Shown one piece after another: positions 54,394-63,508 of a stretch of DNA of 64,000 bases (position 1 is its first letter; each line of letters opens with the position of its first letter). Source of the stretch: Halopiger goleimassiliensis. GTDB taxonomy: Archaea > Halobacteriota > Halobacteria > Halobacteriales > Natrialbaceae. Both the position numbers and the translations under genes were made by a program. The notes beneath the pieces were generated by a model. It was not told the DNA's origin, made no database searches, and worked only from the letters and a program-made list of their open reading frames with translations. The stretch spans positions 1 to 64,000 of the forward strand of contig NZ_HG315690.1 in assembly GCF_000455345.1 (NCBI RefSeq), written 5' to 3'.

Positions 54394-54648
54394 CGCCGTC
54401 GCCGGATCACCGCTCGAGCCGTTTCTCTCTGTGTTCTTACATAGTTGTGTGGGGGTGTGTGACGCGCCACCACGACACCGCAACGTGACGGAATTCGGAG
54501 TACTCGACAGCGAGTAAATCGATTATATTGACACTCTTTCTTCAATGGTAATTGGTAGTAAATCGGCGCAGTGGGGCCAAATCACGGGCGATTCGGGCGC
54601 AATAAAAGAACCCAAGCAGTTTTGACGGAGGGTCTCGTCGGACGTAAT

Positions 54649-54882
54649 ATGCACACCTGTCGTAACTGCAACCAGTCCTTCCAGACCGAACTCGCCCTCG
54701 AACTCCACCGGGACACGTGCCAGAACGGAGACCTATTCTGCCAGGTATGTGGAGACCGGTTCCGGGAGGTCGACGCCACACAGGACGGCTGGCACTACGA
54801 GTGTCCGAACGACGACTGCGAGGGCGAGGGCATCCAAGACGACCTCTATCGTGTCGAGGACGTCCGGACGGCGATCCAGTAA
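54649..54882 (+). CDS. HVO_2901-family zinc-finger protein
   Basis: The 77-residue protein has two metal sites. Cys-Arg-Asn-Cys with His and Cys in Leu-His-Arg-Asp-Thr-Cys makes a C2HC finger. Cys-Gln-Val-Cys with a later Cys-Pro-Asn-Asp-Asp-Cys makes a ribbon. Short double-zinc proteins of this type are common in haloarchaea, and some affect biofilm or motility in Haloferax. An AT-rich aataaaag (54601-54608) is a likely TATA box. Target unknown. Confidence 0.8.
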   Translation: MHTCRNCNQSFQTELALELHRDTCQNGDLFCQVCGDRFREVDATQDGWHYECPNDDCEGEGIQDDLYRVEDVRTAIQ

Positions 54883-54942
54883 GTCGTTCGAGATTCACAT
54901 CGTGCGGTGCAGGTTTTCGATTGCCGATTCGTTCGCCAATCC

Positions 54943-55602
54943 CTAGGCCATGGGATCGCCCATCGCTGCTTTCAATCGTCCAACTGCATCGGGGTCGTGG
55001 GCCGCTATTTCCTCGACGAGTTCGCGCGTCGTCGCTTCGACCTCGGATTCGGGTACGACTCGGTTTGCGAGCCCCAACTCCCGAGCGCGCTCGGGAGGAA
55101 GGGCGTCGCCGGTGAGCGCGATTTCTTTCGCCGGCCTGGTTCCGACGATGGCCTCGAGGTAGGGAACCGCCTCCGTGGCGGCGATACCGAACTGGACTTC
55201 CGGCATCGAGAGCGTCGTCTCCTCGCCCACGACGAGGAAATCACACCGCAGCGAGAGGATGAAGCCGATGCCGACGAGCGCCCCGCGGGCCGCGACCGCC
55301 GTCGGATACGATCTCGAGGAGAGAACGTCGTATACCTCCGCGGTTAGCGCGTCGATGTCGTCGGCGAACTTCTCGTCGTACGCCGGGTCAGCGACGATCT
55401 CGCGATCCATCCCGGCGCACGTCACCTCGCCTGCGCCGGTGATCACGAGACCACCGATATCGTCCTCCGGCAGGTCGACCAACGCGTCGCGAAGGTCGGA
55501 GAGTAACTCGAGCGTGACTGCGTTGAGGCTCTCCGGGCGGTTCAGGCGGACGATTGCGACGCCATTCGTGATCTCGAGGTCGACGAGTTCGGCCGAAGCC
55601 AT
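54943..55602 (-). CDS. Enoyl-CoA hydratase/isomerase-family protein
   Basis: The 219-residue crotonase-fold protein is shorter than the usual 250-260. The oxyanion segment reads Ala-Gly-Met-Asp-Arg-Glu, and Ala-Arg-Gly-Ala-Leu-Val-Gly-Ile-Gly replaces the common Gly-Gly-Gly version. Met-Pro-Glu-Val-Gln-Phe-Gly follows. Hydration of enoyl-CoA or an isomerisation is possible, but the changed segments make the reaction uncertain. A stable hairpin sits upstream at 55664-55702. Confidence 0.8.
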   Translation of the reverse strand: MASAELVDLEITNGVAIVRLNRPESLNAVTLELLSDLRDALVDLPEDDIGGLVITGAGEVTCAGMDREIVADPAYDEKFADDIDALTAEVYDVLSSRSYPTAVAARGALVGIGFILSLRCDFLVVGEETTLSMPEVQFGIAATEAVPYLEAIVGTRPAKEIALTGDALPPERARELGLANRVVPESEVEATTRELVEEIAAHDPDAVGRLKAAMGDPMA

Positions 55603-56847
55603 GTGTCGATCCACTGTGCAATCCGTGAAAAGGGACGTGGTCGCGCTCTCGGTCGTTCTGTGGCCACCGGGGCTCGAACTCGGCTCGAGCGGTCCCCGGT
55701 GGTTCCTTGCAACTGACCCGAGAAAACGGTAGGAAGAGAATCTGCACCGGCCGTGGCGGCGATCAACGGCGATCGACAGTCGGGGAGATCTCTGGTAGCG
55801 TACGGGGGGCCGATTAGATATATCGAAATATGGTTTACGTGTTCCCACTCGACCGAACCGAAATCGCTCCCCGCGAACCACCAATTCACCTGTACGTCGT
55901 CGCTATCCCACAAAAACGTTCCGTTCGGCTGAATCGGGGCTCCTCGAGCCACCTGGCGTGGCTGGTCGACTCGCTGGAAGTTACTTCGCCAGGGTCGCCG
56001 AGACGAACGCTAATCGTGTCGCGATGCTGGGCTGCACCCGGCAACTGCGATTCGATTGGAGCGGCTCGATACTGGGACTTGACTGGCATCGGACCCGGGT
56101 TCAGCGATCGGCAGTAACGCGACAGATGATAGGAGTACCCATTCCCCGTTTGGGATCGAGGCCGGTATAGGCTGATCTCGTCAGCTCAGGCCGCGAGTGT
56201 ATCTATCGATTGCTGACTGGCCACCGTTCAACTGACGGCACCAGTGGCGGAACGGTTTCGACCCACGATCGATCGGTGCTCGAGACGGAAATCCGACCCG
56301 CGAACTCGAAACCCACTTCAGTCCCCGAAAACGCCGTTAGATGCCATCTCATCGGATTTTCGCCGACTACGGCTCTGGGGCCGGGGACTGGAATCCCGTT
56401 GCCCGAATCGCTGAATAGGCCGGTCAATGAGCCGTCTCGATCCACTCCGTTCGGGTGAATTACGGGGAGTCGAGGGTAGTGGTGGTCCCGCCGGTGACAT
56501 GCACGCATTCCTCGAGAAACGATCACTCTGTCGACTCGAGTCCGTGGCTGGTTGAGCCGTAGGGGCGAATACTCAGCGAAACCTGGTTCGATTTACCTTG
56601 GAACTGACAGTCTCGACACGTGGTAGATGGCCGGGATGATCGGGTGAACGAACGCCTGTGGATATACATTATCTCGAATCGTGGGTCTACAAGGGCAACT
56701 ACTACATCTCTAATCACGGCCCAAATAGAAACTAAATCCTAATCTATAGGCCAATTTTAGTCGCCAAAGCGGACCTTCACATCGAGATAAACTCACTTAG
56801 CTCGAATTGGAGGTAGATTGAAGGTCGCGGCGTTTGATGGGTGGTGT
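55603..56847. other. 1.2-kb gene-free region
   Basis: Only short, unconvincing frames occur (for example 55830-56117). The left part holds a strong hairpin at 55664-55702; an AT-rich run lies at 55812-55832, and the last 200 bp are AT-richer than the genome. No tRNA, transposase relic or repeat family was recognised. It may contain decayed sequence or an undetected RNA. Confidence 0.45.
55664..55702. other. Stable hairpin upstream of the enoyl-CoA hydratase gene
   Basis: Arms ccaccgggg (55664-55672) and ccccggtgg (55694-55702) pair perfectly. An inner stem ctcga (55673-55677)/tcgag (55685-55689) closes a 7-nt loop, with a 4-nt bulge at 55690-55693. It begins 62 bp upstream of the minus-strand ATG, so it could be in a leader RNA or mark a terminator for plus-strand transcription. 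Confidence 0.45.
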
Positions 56848-57240
56848 ATGAGCGACTCGGCGGATACGAATAAGAAATACGTCAAGACCTACGTCCCCGC
56901 TTACCAGAAGGCAGAGTGGCAGGACCACGCCGACGAACTCGACATGAGCCAGAGCGAGTTCGTTCGGACGATGGTCCAGGCCGGCCGGAAGGGGTTCGAA
57001 CCCACTGAAGAGGAACCCGATTCTACCGGGTCAGACCCTGGGGGTAACGCCCTCGAAACACGGGTCCTCGAATTACTAGCCGATGACACGTTCTCCTGGG
57101 ACGAACTCCTCGAGGCGGTCAGCGACGACATCGAGTCGCGGCTCGACGAGACCCTCGAGGACCTCCAGGCGAACGACCGGATCCGATACAGCGGCCGCGA
57201 CGGCGGCTACACCCTGGTCGGTGATCGCGATGGCGACTGA
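56848..57240 (+). CDS. DUF5805-family protein, likely DNA-binding partner of the recombinase
   Basis: The 130-residue protein has an N-terminal segment Tyr-Val-Lys-Thr-Tyr-Val-Pro-Ala-Tyr-Gln-Lys followed by a helix pair ending Ser-Glu-Phe-Val-Arg-Thr-Met-Val, resembling a ribbon-helix-helix. The C-terminal half (about 70-125) looks like a winged helix. It overlaps the recombinase gene by 11 bp, and the pairing is common in haloarchaea. A regulatory or DNA-architecture role for the recombinase is inferred. Confidence 0.8.
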   Translation: MSDSADTNKKYVKTYVPAYQKAEWQDHADELDMSQSEFVRTMVQAGRKGFEPTEEEPDSTGSDPGGNALETRVLELLADDTFSWDELLEAVSDDIESRLDETLEDLQANDRIRYSGRDGGYTLVGDRDGD

Positions 57241-58279
57241 ACCCGGCACCCAAGCGCCCGAAGACGTCACCGATCCGATCGCGTACTTCCTCGACGATCA
57301 GCGCTACCACGGGAAGAGCGAACGGACGCTCGAAGCCTACGAACGGGTCCTCAGGGAGTTCGAATCGTTCGTCACGGCGCGTTTCGATCCGGTGGTCGGC
57401 CCCGGAGACGCCGGTCGTCGGGAGTGTATGGCCTGGATCCACTCGCTTCGGGGGGAGTTCGAACCGAGTACGATCGCCACGTACGCCTCCTATCTGAACC
57501 GCTTCTACGACTACATGACTCGCGTCGGCGTCTTCGACGACAACCCGATGGCGCTGGTCATGGAAGAGCTGTCCGAATCGATCGATACGGATCCGACGCG
57601 ACGGGACATCTCCGTGCCGGAAATGCGGTCGTTCGTCGAATCGATCACCCATCCGCTCGAGCGAGCCGTCGTCCTGACGCTGCTGAAAACCGGGATGCGT
57701 GTCGGCGAATGCTGTAACCTCGATTTGCGGGATCTGAACCTCGAGACCGACCGAATCGACCTCGAGTGGACGCCGCGAGTCGAACTCGAACGCCGGCCGG
57801 CGTCGGTATTCGTCGCCGCCGCGCCCGAACGCGGAAAAACGATCAACGGTGAGGAACGGACGGCCTCCAACAAACGCAAGCGAGACACCGTCGTTCCGGT
57901 CGATGCGGAGCTCCGACGGGCACTCGAGGAGTGGCTGGCGATCCGTCCGGACGCCGTCTCCTCGGCGCAGCCGCTCTTTCTGGATACACGAGATTCCTGG
58001 GGAGAGCGCCTCACGCCCTCCGACGTCCGCTATATCGTGGAAAAACACGCTCGAGAGCGGGGCTGGTATCGGACGGGTGGCGGGACGACCGAGAACGTCA
58101 CGCCGCACTACTTTCGGCACTTCTTCACGACGCACCTCCGGGATCGAACGGGTGACCGCGGTATCGTCCAGTACCTCCGCGGAGACGTCGCCGGCGACGT
58201 GATCGATACCTACACTCACAACTGGGGTGATCGCGTCCGTAAAACCTATCTCCAGCACATCTATTCGCTGATGGACTGA
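57230..58279 (+). CDS. Tyrosine recombinase (XerC/D- or phage-integrase-like)
   Basis: The 349-residue recombinase has a SAM-like N-terminal domain (about 15-105) and a catalytic domain. Catalytic residues by position are Arg157 (Lys-Thr-Gly-Met-Arg), His293 and Arg296 (His-Tyr-Phe-Arg) and the nucleophile Tyr328. At the second-histidine site of Xer proteins there is Asp319 (Arg-Gly-Asp). Start ATG 57230 lies inside the upstream DUF5805 gene, implying coupling. Roles could be chromosome-dimer resolution or an old integrated element; no att site was seen. Confidence 0.87.
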   Translation: MATEPGTQAPEDVTDPIAYFLDDQRYHGKSERTLEAYERVLREFESFVTARFDPVVGPGDAGRRECMAWIHSLRGEFEPSTIATYASYLNRFYDYMTRVGVFDDNPMALVMEELSESIDTDPTRRDISVPEMRSFVESITHPLERAVVLTLLKTGMRVGECCNLDLRDLNLETDRIDLEWTPRVELERRPASVFVAAAPERGKTINGEERTASNKRKRDTVVPVDAELRRALEEWLAIRPDAVSSAQPLFLDTRDSWGERLTPSDVRYIVEKHARERGWYRTGGGTTENVTPHYFRHFFTTHLRDRTGDRGIVQYLRGDVAGDVIDTYTHNWGDRVRKTYLQHIYSLMD

Positions 58280-58575
58280 AACCGACGAAATCGGCCGTTC
58301 TACTCTCCTTCGTGATGTTGTTTACTATAATCGTACTCAATTATACTGTCTTATGCCGGCCGGGTAAATCATATATCGCTATACCGAACGTCGGGGGTGT
58401 CGATCGGTCATAGGTATCAACTGAGCGCCACGAATTACGATCGTAGACCATCGATCCGGGCCGGTTCACTCGAGTTCGCCATCCGTCGTCGAAGCCTCCA
58501 GACGGCGAAGAATTCGAGAGAACGGGGCTGTACGTAAGCGAATTTCGAAAGTACTGGGTCGGCTGACGTGACGTA
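58280..58575. other. AT-richer intergenic region after the recombinase
   Basis: About 296 bp with several AT-rich runs (58320-58385) and no credible gene. No terminal repeat or attachment-like duplication was seen. Confidence 0.35.
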
Positions 58576-59505
58576 TCAGTAGCCGTCGACGGTGAGTTTG
58601 GTTTCCAGGTCGTCGCCGTCGAGGAGCGCCCGAACGGCCGCAATCGACTCGGAGACCTCGGAGACGTTCTCGAGGAGCACCGTCTCGCTGGGGAACAGTT
58701 GCTCGCCCAGCAGGAGGCCGTGGTCCCGGGCCGTCGATCCGGTTACGGTGAGGTAGACGCCCAGCCCGGTTTGTGCGATCGCCGCTTCTTCCTCGCGGCC
58801 GTCCTCGGGGTAGCGAAACTCGACGCCGTCGAGCGTTCGCGTTCCGAGGACCGCCTGGACGAGGCGCTCGTACCGCGGTTCGATACAGAGTGGCCCCTCG
58901 TATCCCTCCAGAAATGCCCGGTCGAGCGACGAGGACTGTGGCACGACGTCGGGAGTCCCCATCAGCGTGTGATAGACGGTGTCGCCGAGGCCGGTGACGA
59001 CGCGAACGTCAGTATCCGCTGGATCGATCCGGGCGTTGACGTCGGCGATGCGATCCAGGGGTTCGGGCCGGAGTTCGACGACTTCCTCGAGCACGAGGTC
59101 GGCGCTGTCGAACCCCAGCGCGAACTCGTGGGTTCGCAGGGCCCGGAACGGTTCTTCGCGGCCGACGAGTCGGATTGCGACGTCGTCGGGAGCGGCGTCG
59201 ACCCCCTCGAGGGGGATGGTGACGCTGTCGAAGACGATCCGGCGCGGTTTCCCGGCGCGGTCGTCGCGCAGGAGCGTATACTCCGGTTCGGTCGGATCGG
59301 TGACGGAACTGTAGTCGGCGAGACGATGGTAGACGTCGTCCTCGTCGGCGTCGATCGTTCCCTTGGTCAGAGCCTTCTCGTGGCGAAGCGTGGACGTGAT
59401 CTCGTCGGCGAGATCCGGCACGTCGAGTCGACGAGCGACCCGCTCGAGCACCGACTCGAGCGGTCGCCCCTTGCGGGGTACGGCGATCGATACAGTCTCG
59501 CCCAT
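58576..59505 (-). CDS. Diverged HisG-like protein
   Basis: The 309-residue protein starts like ATP phosphoribosyltransferase (Val-Ser-Ile-Ala-Val-Pro-Arg-Lys-Gly-Arg). It later has a HisG-like phosphate-site region, with Ala-Gln-Thr-Gly-Leu-Gly-Val-Tyr-Leu-Thr-Val-Thr-Gly-Ser-Thr, followed by Gly-Leu-Leu-Leu-Gly-Glu and Ser-Glu-Thr-Val-Leu-Leu. The usual Asp-Ile-Val-Asp before the Thr-Gly turn is absent, and a long insert occurs between. It is probably a paralogue with another function, since haloarchaea have a normal HisG elsewhere (inference). Confidence 0.6.
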   Translation of the reverse strand: MGETVSIAVPRKGRPLESVLERVARRLDVPDLADEITSTLRHEKALTKGTIDADEDDVYHRLADYSSVTDPTEPEYTLLRDDRAGKPRRIVFDSVTIPLEGVDAAPDDVAIRLVGREEPFRALRTHEFALGFDSADLVLEEVVELRPEPLDRIADVNARIDPADTDVRVVTGLGDTVYHTLMGTPDVVPQSSSLDRAFLEGYEGPLCIEPRYERLVQAVLGTRTLDGVEFRYPEDGREEEAAIAQTGLGVYLTVTGSTARDHGLLLGEQLFPSETVLLENVSEVSESIAAVRALLDGDDLETKLTVDGY

Positions 59506-59590
59506 CGGCGGATTCTCGACCGGCGAGGGATAAACGCGTTGCGTTTCCGGGAGCTACTGCGTCGAAAATCGAAACCGAGAGCAGACGGAG

Positions 59591-61312
59591 CTAGTTGTCC
59601 GCGAACATCGATCCGAGCTGGTTGCGCCACTCCTGGATGTCCGTTACGTCGGACCGGACGTCCTCGAGTTCGTCCTCGACGTCGTCGAGGTCGTCCTCTA
59701 GATCGTCGACGTCGTCGGCGACCTCCTCGAGGTCGTCTTCGACGCTGCCGAGGCCGTCGTCGAGTTCCTCGACGTCTTCGTTGACGGCGTCGACGGCGCT
59801 GTCGACGGCATCGACGGATTCCGAGACCGAGTCGAGGTCGTCGTCGAGAGCTTCGATATCTCCCTCGAGATCGGTCGACCACTCGGTCAGCGTATCGATC
59901 TCGTCGGCGTTGTCGTCGATCCGCGACTCGGCCGACTCGAGTCGGTCGTCGACGCGAGCGAACTCGGCCTGTAGTTCTTCGACGTCTGACGTGAGGTCCT
60001 CGATGAGCTGTTTGCCGGTGCCGTTGTCGTCGAGGAACTCCTCGAGCGCGCTCGTGTACGCCGCGACTTCCTCGACCCGGGACTGGAGGTGGTCGAACTT
60101 CACCTGTTCGACGCTCGACGGTTCGACGCCCAGTGCGGATCGAAGCGTCGCCAGTTCGTCGTCGTCGACGGAGTCGGACTCGAGTTCCTCGACGAGTCGG
60201 TCGACGATCGAGCCGTCGGTCACTGCAGGACGCGACTCTTGAGCCGCGTCTGAAGTCGTTTCGACAGGCGAAGCGGGCTCGTCGGTCGCGTCGGGGGATG
60301 CAGTCGCGCCGTCCTCGTCCGATGCGTCCGGCGTCGGTTCGTCGTCACCGTCGGCCGTGGCTTCGGCTTCGACGGAATCGGGCGTTTCGGCAGGCGTGTC
60401 GTCGGACGTTTCGGTGGCCGGTTCCGTCGCTGGCTCGGGCTCCTCGGCGGACTCCTCCTCGAGGACGTCCGCCTCGTCGGCGGCAGCCTCGAGGTCGAGG
60501 TCGATCTCCGGTTCCTCGGCTTCCTCGTCGGCGTCGACCTCGGGTGCGTCGTCCGCGAGCGGATCGACGTCGGTACTGTCGTCTTCCTCGAGGTCGTCGA
60601 GTTCGATGTCTTCGTCGGGTTCGTCGAGTTCGAGCTCCTCGTCGGGATCCGGAATCTCGTCGTCGCTGAATCCGAGATCGATATCGGGTGCGTCGTCTTC
60701 CTCGTCGTCCTCGTCGGGCGTCTCTACCGGTTCCGTGTCGACGTCGTCGAGGTTCAGGTCCAGGTCGCCGCCCTCCTCGAGTTCGACCTCGTCCTCGTCG
60801 TCCCCGTCGTCGTCCGTGTCGAGGCCGGGGACGGAGTCGGACTGTCCCGAGAGCATGTCTTTGACGGGCTGATTGCGATCGTCCTCGACGATGCTCTCGA
60901 TCACGCCCTCTTCGACCTCTTCGGCGTCGGTGCCCTGTTCCTCGTCGGCGCTGACCTCGACGATCGTTGGCTCGGCCATGAAGGCTCCGACCTCGTCCTC
61001 GTCGTCGATTCGAACCCCGTAGACAGTCACGAGGGAATCGTCGGGGGAGACGGTTCCCGTAAACTCGACGTGGTTGTCCTGGAAGGCAGTCCAGTCGTCG
61101 CTGTGATAGTTCGGATGAAACCCGACCTTGTCCATCGGGAAGGAGTCCGGGATATCTTCGGAGAGTCGAAACGTGACGTGATCGTCGCGGTCAGACGCGA
61201 TCTCGAATCGGATCGCGGGAACTGGAAACTCGTCCGCCGTGAACGATTTCCTGACGGTCAACCCGTCAGCACTGACTTCGATCACGTCGTCCGTGTCGGC
61301 GGTGCTACTCAT
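59591..61312 (-). CDS. Very acidic protein with C-terminal coiled coil
   Basis: The 573-residue protein has three parts. Residues 1-120 look like a beta-rich domain (Phe-Pro-Val-Pro-Ala-Ile-Arg-Phe-Glu-Ile, Phe-His-Pro-Asn-Tyr). Residues about 120-380 are low-complexity Asp/Glu with Thr/Pro. Residues about 400-560 are a long coiled coil with repeated Asp-Asp-Leu and Glu-Asp-Val heptads. No membrane segment or signal. It could be a scaffold or cytoskeletal-type protein; no known function is recognised. The ATG at 61312 is clear. Confidence 0.75.
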   Translation of the reverse strand: MSSTADTDDVIEVSADGLTVRKSFTADEFPVPAIRFEIASDRDDHVTFRLSEDIPDSFPMDKVGFHPNYHSDDWTAFQDNHVEFTGTVSPDDSLVTVYGVRIDDEDEVGAFMAEPTIVEVSADEEQGTDAEEVEEGVIESIVEDDRNQPVKDMLSGQSDSVPGLDTDDDGDDEDEVELEEGGDLDLNLDDVDTEPVETPDEDDEEDDAPDIDLGFSDDEIPDPDEELELDEPDEDIELDDLEEDDSTDVDPLADDAPEVDADEEAEEPEIDLDLEAAADEADVLEEESAEEPEPATEPATETSDDTPAETPDSVEAEATADGDDEPTPDASDEDGATASPDATDEPASPVETTSDAAQESRPAVTDGSIVDRLVEELESDSVDDDELATLRSALGVEPSSVEQVKFDHLQSRVEEVAAYTSALEEFLDDNGTGKQLIEDLTSDVEELQAEFARVDDRLESAESRIDDNADEIDTLTEWSTDLEGDIEALDDDLDSVSESVDAVDSAVDAVNEDVEELDDGLGSVEDDLEEVADDVDDLEDDLDDVEDELEDVRSDVTDIQEWRNQLGSMFADN

Positions 61313-61400
61313 GCGGACAACGTTACCATACCATTACTATAAAAGGTACGGACAGTATCAACCAACCATCAGAACCGTCGATTTTGGCAGCCGTGAACGG

Positions 61401-62237
61401 CTACGGGAGGTCGATTCGATCGCCGATCTCGACGAGTTCGAGGTGACGCGGTGACTCGAAACTCTTCGCGTGGTGATGGAGGACCTTCGGATCGGCCGTC
61501 AACCCCTTCCACATGTCCCAGTGACTCGGGAGCAGTCGGTCGACCTCGAGCGCCGCCGCGGCCTCGACGATCTGGTTCTCGTCGTTGTACCAGCGAGTCC
61601 GTTTGGGCTCGCGGGTCTCCTTGTCGGGGATCTGCCCGACGGTTCCGAACGCCATGATTCCAAGGTCGATGTCGTACTCGTCGCCGACGCGCTCGAACTC
61701 GTCGCTCGGTTTCGTATCCCCGCCGTGGAAAATCGTCGTCCCGTCGTGTTCGAAGACGTAACTCACGGGGTGGGTCGCGTCTGGGTCGTATGCGACCTCG
61801 ACGTGGACCGTCAGCGATCCGATCTCGATGGTCTCACCTTCCGTAACCTCGACCAACTGTTCGTCGTCGACGTCCCACTCGTCGGTCCAGGATTCGTCTT
61901 CGCGCGCGACCGCGAGGCTGTCGTCGGGACCGTAGAAGGTCGCCCCTGCGTTCTCGAGGATCGGTGCCTGGCTCGGTCCGTGAACGTGGTCGGTGTGCTC
62001 GTGGGTCGCGAAGACGGCGTCTGCCTCGTCGACGTCGGCCGGGTCGAACGGAACGGGGATCATGCGGATCGTCCGTGGCGGATCGCCGAGTCCGACGTAG
62101 GGATCGACGAAGACCGTCGTCCCGTCGGCAGCCTTGAGCACGAAGCCGTTACAGCCGAGATACCAGACGGCGACGCCGTCGGGATCGGCTTCCTCGACGT
62201 CTCGTACGAGCCAGTCTCCCCAGTCGCTACGAGTCAT
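61401..62237 (-). CDS. MBL-fold metal-dependent hydrolase
   Basis: The 278-residue protein carries the metallo-beta-lactamase metal motif Thr-His-Glu-His-Thr-Asp-His-Val-His, further ligands in His-Gly-Gly-Asp-Thr, and a late His in Leu-Pro-Ser-His-Trp-Asp-Met. It is closest in style to the UlaG/UPF0173 branch, whose members open lactones or phosphodiesters. Substrate unknown. Start at ATG 62237 (Met-Thr-Arg-Ser-Asp-Trp). Confidence 0.85.
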   Translation of the reverse strand: MTRSDWGDWLVRDVEEADPDGVAVWYLGCNGFVLKAADGTTVFVDPYVGLGDPPRTIRMIPVPFDPADVDEADAVFATHEHTDHVHGPSQAPILENAGATFYGPDDSLAVAREDESWTDEWDVDDEQLVEVTEGETIEIGSLTVHVEVAYDPDATHPVSYVFEHDGTTIFHGGDTKPSDEFERVGDEYDIDLGIMAFGTVGQIPDKETREPKRTRWYNDENQIVEAAAALEVDRLLPSHWDMWKGLTADPKVLHHHAKSFESPRHLELVEIGDRIDLP

Positions 62238-62290
62238 GTGCAGGGATGTGCGGAGGAACGGGGTAAGTGTTGTCGTCTCGTCACTCGGGC

Positions 62291-63508
62291 CTACAGCGGA
62301 ATCTCGGAGCGGAACCCGGAGCGACCGCCCTCGAGGTGGTCGAACCGCGAGCCGAGCAGTTGCCGGACGAAGACGACGAGGCCGTTGTCGACGCCCTCCG
62401 CGAGGATCGCCCGCTCGTCGAACGCGCGACCGTCGCTGCTCGAGCGGCCGAACGTGCCGAGTAATACGGCTTCCCGGTCGACGAGTACCAGTCGGCCGAC
62501 GGCGTCCCGTTCGGGCGGCGGGGTGAGCCAGTCGAGTGCCGGTTCCCAGAGGTCGACCGACGGTGCCCGCTCGCGGACGAGTTCGCGAACGGTCGGGTCC
62601 CGAGTGCCGAGGTAGACGTCGACGCCGCGATCCGCGGCATCTTCGATCCGACGGAGACAGCCCTCCTCGAGCAGACTCGAGGCCGTAACCAGAACGAACA
62701 ACTCGTCGTCGGCCCGTTCGCACAGCGACTGGCCGGTCGTGACGATCGACTCCCGACCGTCGATCGTTTCGACGTCCGGCGTTTCGGCGAACGGGTCCGC
62801 GTCGTCGTCGCTCGAGTCGCCGTCGTCACTCGACTCCGCAGTAGTCACGCCGTCGACGAGCCACTCGGCGCGAAGTTCGGGATGGCCCTGGTAGGAGACG
62901 TGATCGTCTTCGGCGTCGTACGTGACGAGACCGCACTCCGCCAGCAGCGGCAGATGGGCGTGGACGAGCGAGGTTCGTACGCTGGCGACGCGCTCGCTCG
63001 AGACGTCGCGTTCGGTCGTGCCGGCCTCTCGAGCGGCGACGTCGCGGGCGAGGGTCTCGGTGGAAATCGGGTGGTACTGCGCACCGAGGACGCTCAGGAC
63101 CGTCCGTCGCCGCTCGTCGGCCAGCGCCTCGTACACCGCGTCGAGGTCCTCGTCGTCGTCCGTCGGACCCGCGACGACCGCGTCGAACGTCGGGTGGTCG
63201 TAGAGCCAGTGGTCGGTCGTGCGAACGGTCTCGTCCACGACCGTGACGAGGCCGGCGTCGCGCAACGCGGGGAGCGCGCTGTGGTGACACTCGAGGAGCG
63301 CGCGGCGGTGCTGGTCGTCCGTCACCGCGTCGGACGCTTCGTCGGAGGTTACCGCAGCGATTTTGGTCGCAAGGTCGCGTTTCCCGATTCCCTCGGGGGA
63401 TCGCTCGTGGGCCAGCCGAACGATCGCACGGCGCGTCGGGTCCGCCAGCGACTGGAAGCACTCGGTGCGAGCGTCGGCCGATCGTCCGCTGGGGGCTGAG
63501 GTAGTCAT
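62291..63508 (-). CDS. DUF7344-type transcriptional regulator
   Basis: The 405-residue protein has two winged-helix repeats of the haloarchaeal DUF7344 kind. One is near 17-115 (Ala-Asp-Pro-Thr-Arg-Arg-Ala-Ile-Val). The other is near 122-216 (Ala-Leu-Ala-Asp-Glu-Arg-Arg-Arg-Thr-Val-Leu). An acidic linker and an alpha/beta C-terminal domain (about 250-395) follow, like the sensor part of TrmB-type regulators. It probably represses or activates nearby genes. A TATA-like cttttgg (minus strand, near 63536) lies 28 nt upstream. Confidence 0.78.
   Translation of the reverse strand: MTTSAPSGRSADARTECFQSLADPTRRAIVRLAHERSPEGIGKRDLATKIAAVTSDEASDAVTDDQHRRALLECHHSALPALRDAGLVTVVDETVRTTDHWLYDHPTFDAVVAGPTDDDEDLDAVYEALADERRRTVLSVLGAQYHPISTETLARDVAAREAGTTERDVSSERVASVRTSLVHAHLPLLAECGLVTYDAEDDHVSYQGHPELRAEWLVDGVTTAESSDDGDSSDDDADPFAETPDVETIDGRESIVTTGQSLCERADDELFVLVTASSLLEEGCLRRIEDAADRGVDVYLGTRDPTVRELVRERAPSVDLWEPALDWLTPPPERDAVGRLVLVDREAVLLGTFGRSSSDGRAFDERAILAEGVDNGLVVFVRQLLGSRFDHLEGGRSGFRSEIPL

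Noticed and set aside
55830-56117. 95-codon plus-strand frame in the gene-free interval, and the 107-codon minus-strand frame at 56203-56526
   Set aside because: Composition resembles random frame translation, frames on both strands overlap, and no family is recognised.
56530-56610. tRNA-like T-arm (tggttcgatttacc)
   Set aside because: D-arm and acceptor pairing could not be found at the right distances.
56848-58575. An integrated virus or mobile element next to the recombinase
   Set aside because: No tRNA target, no direct-repeat ends, and no capsid, replication or transposase genes nearby; the flanking genes look chromosomal.
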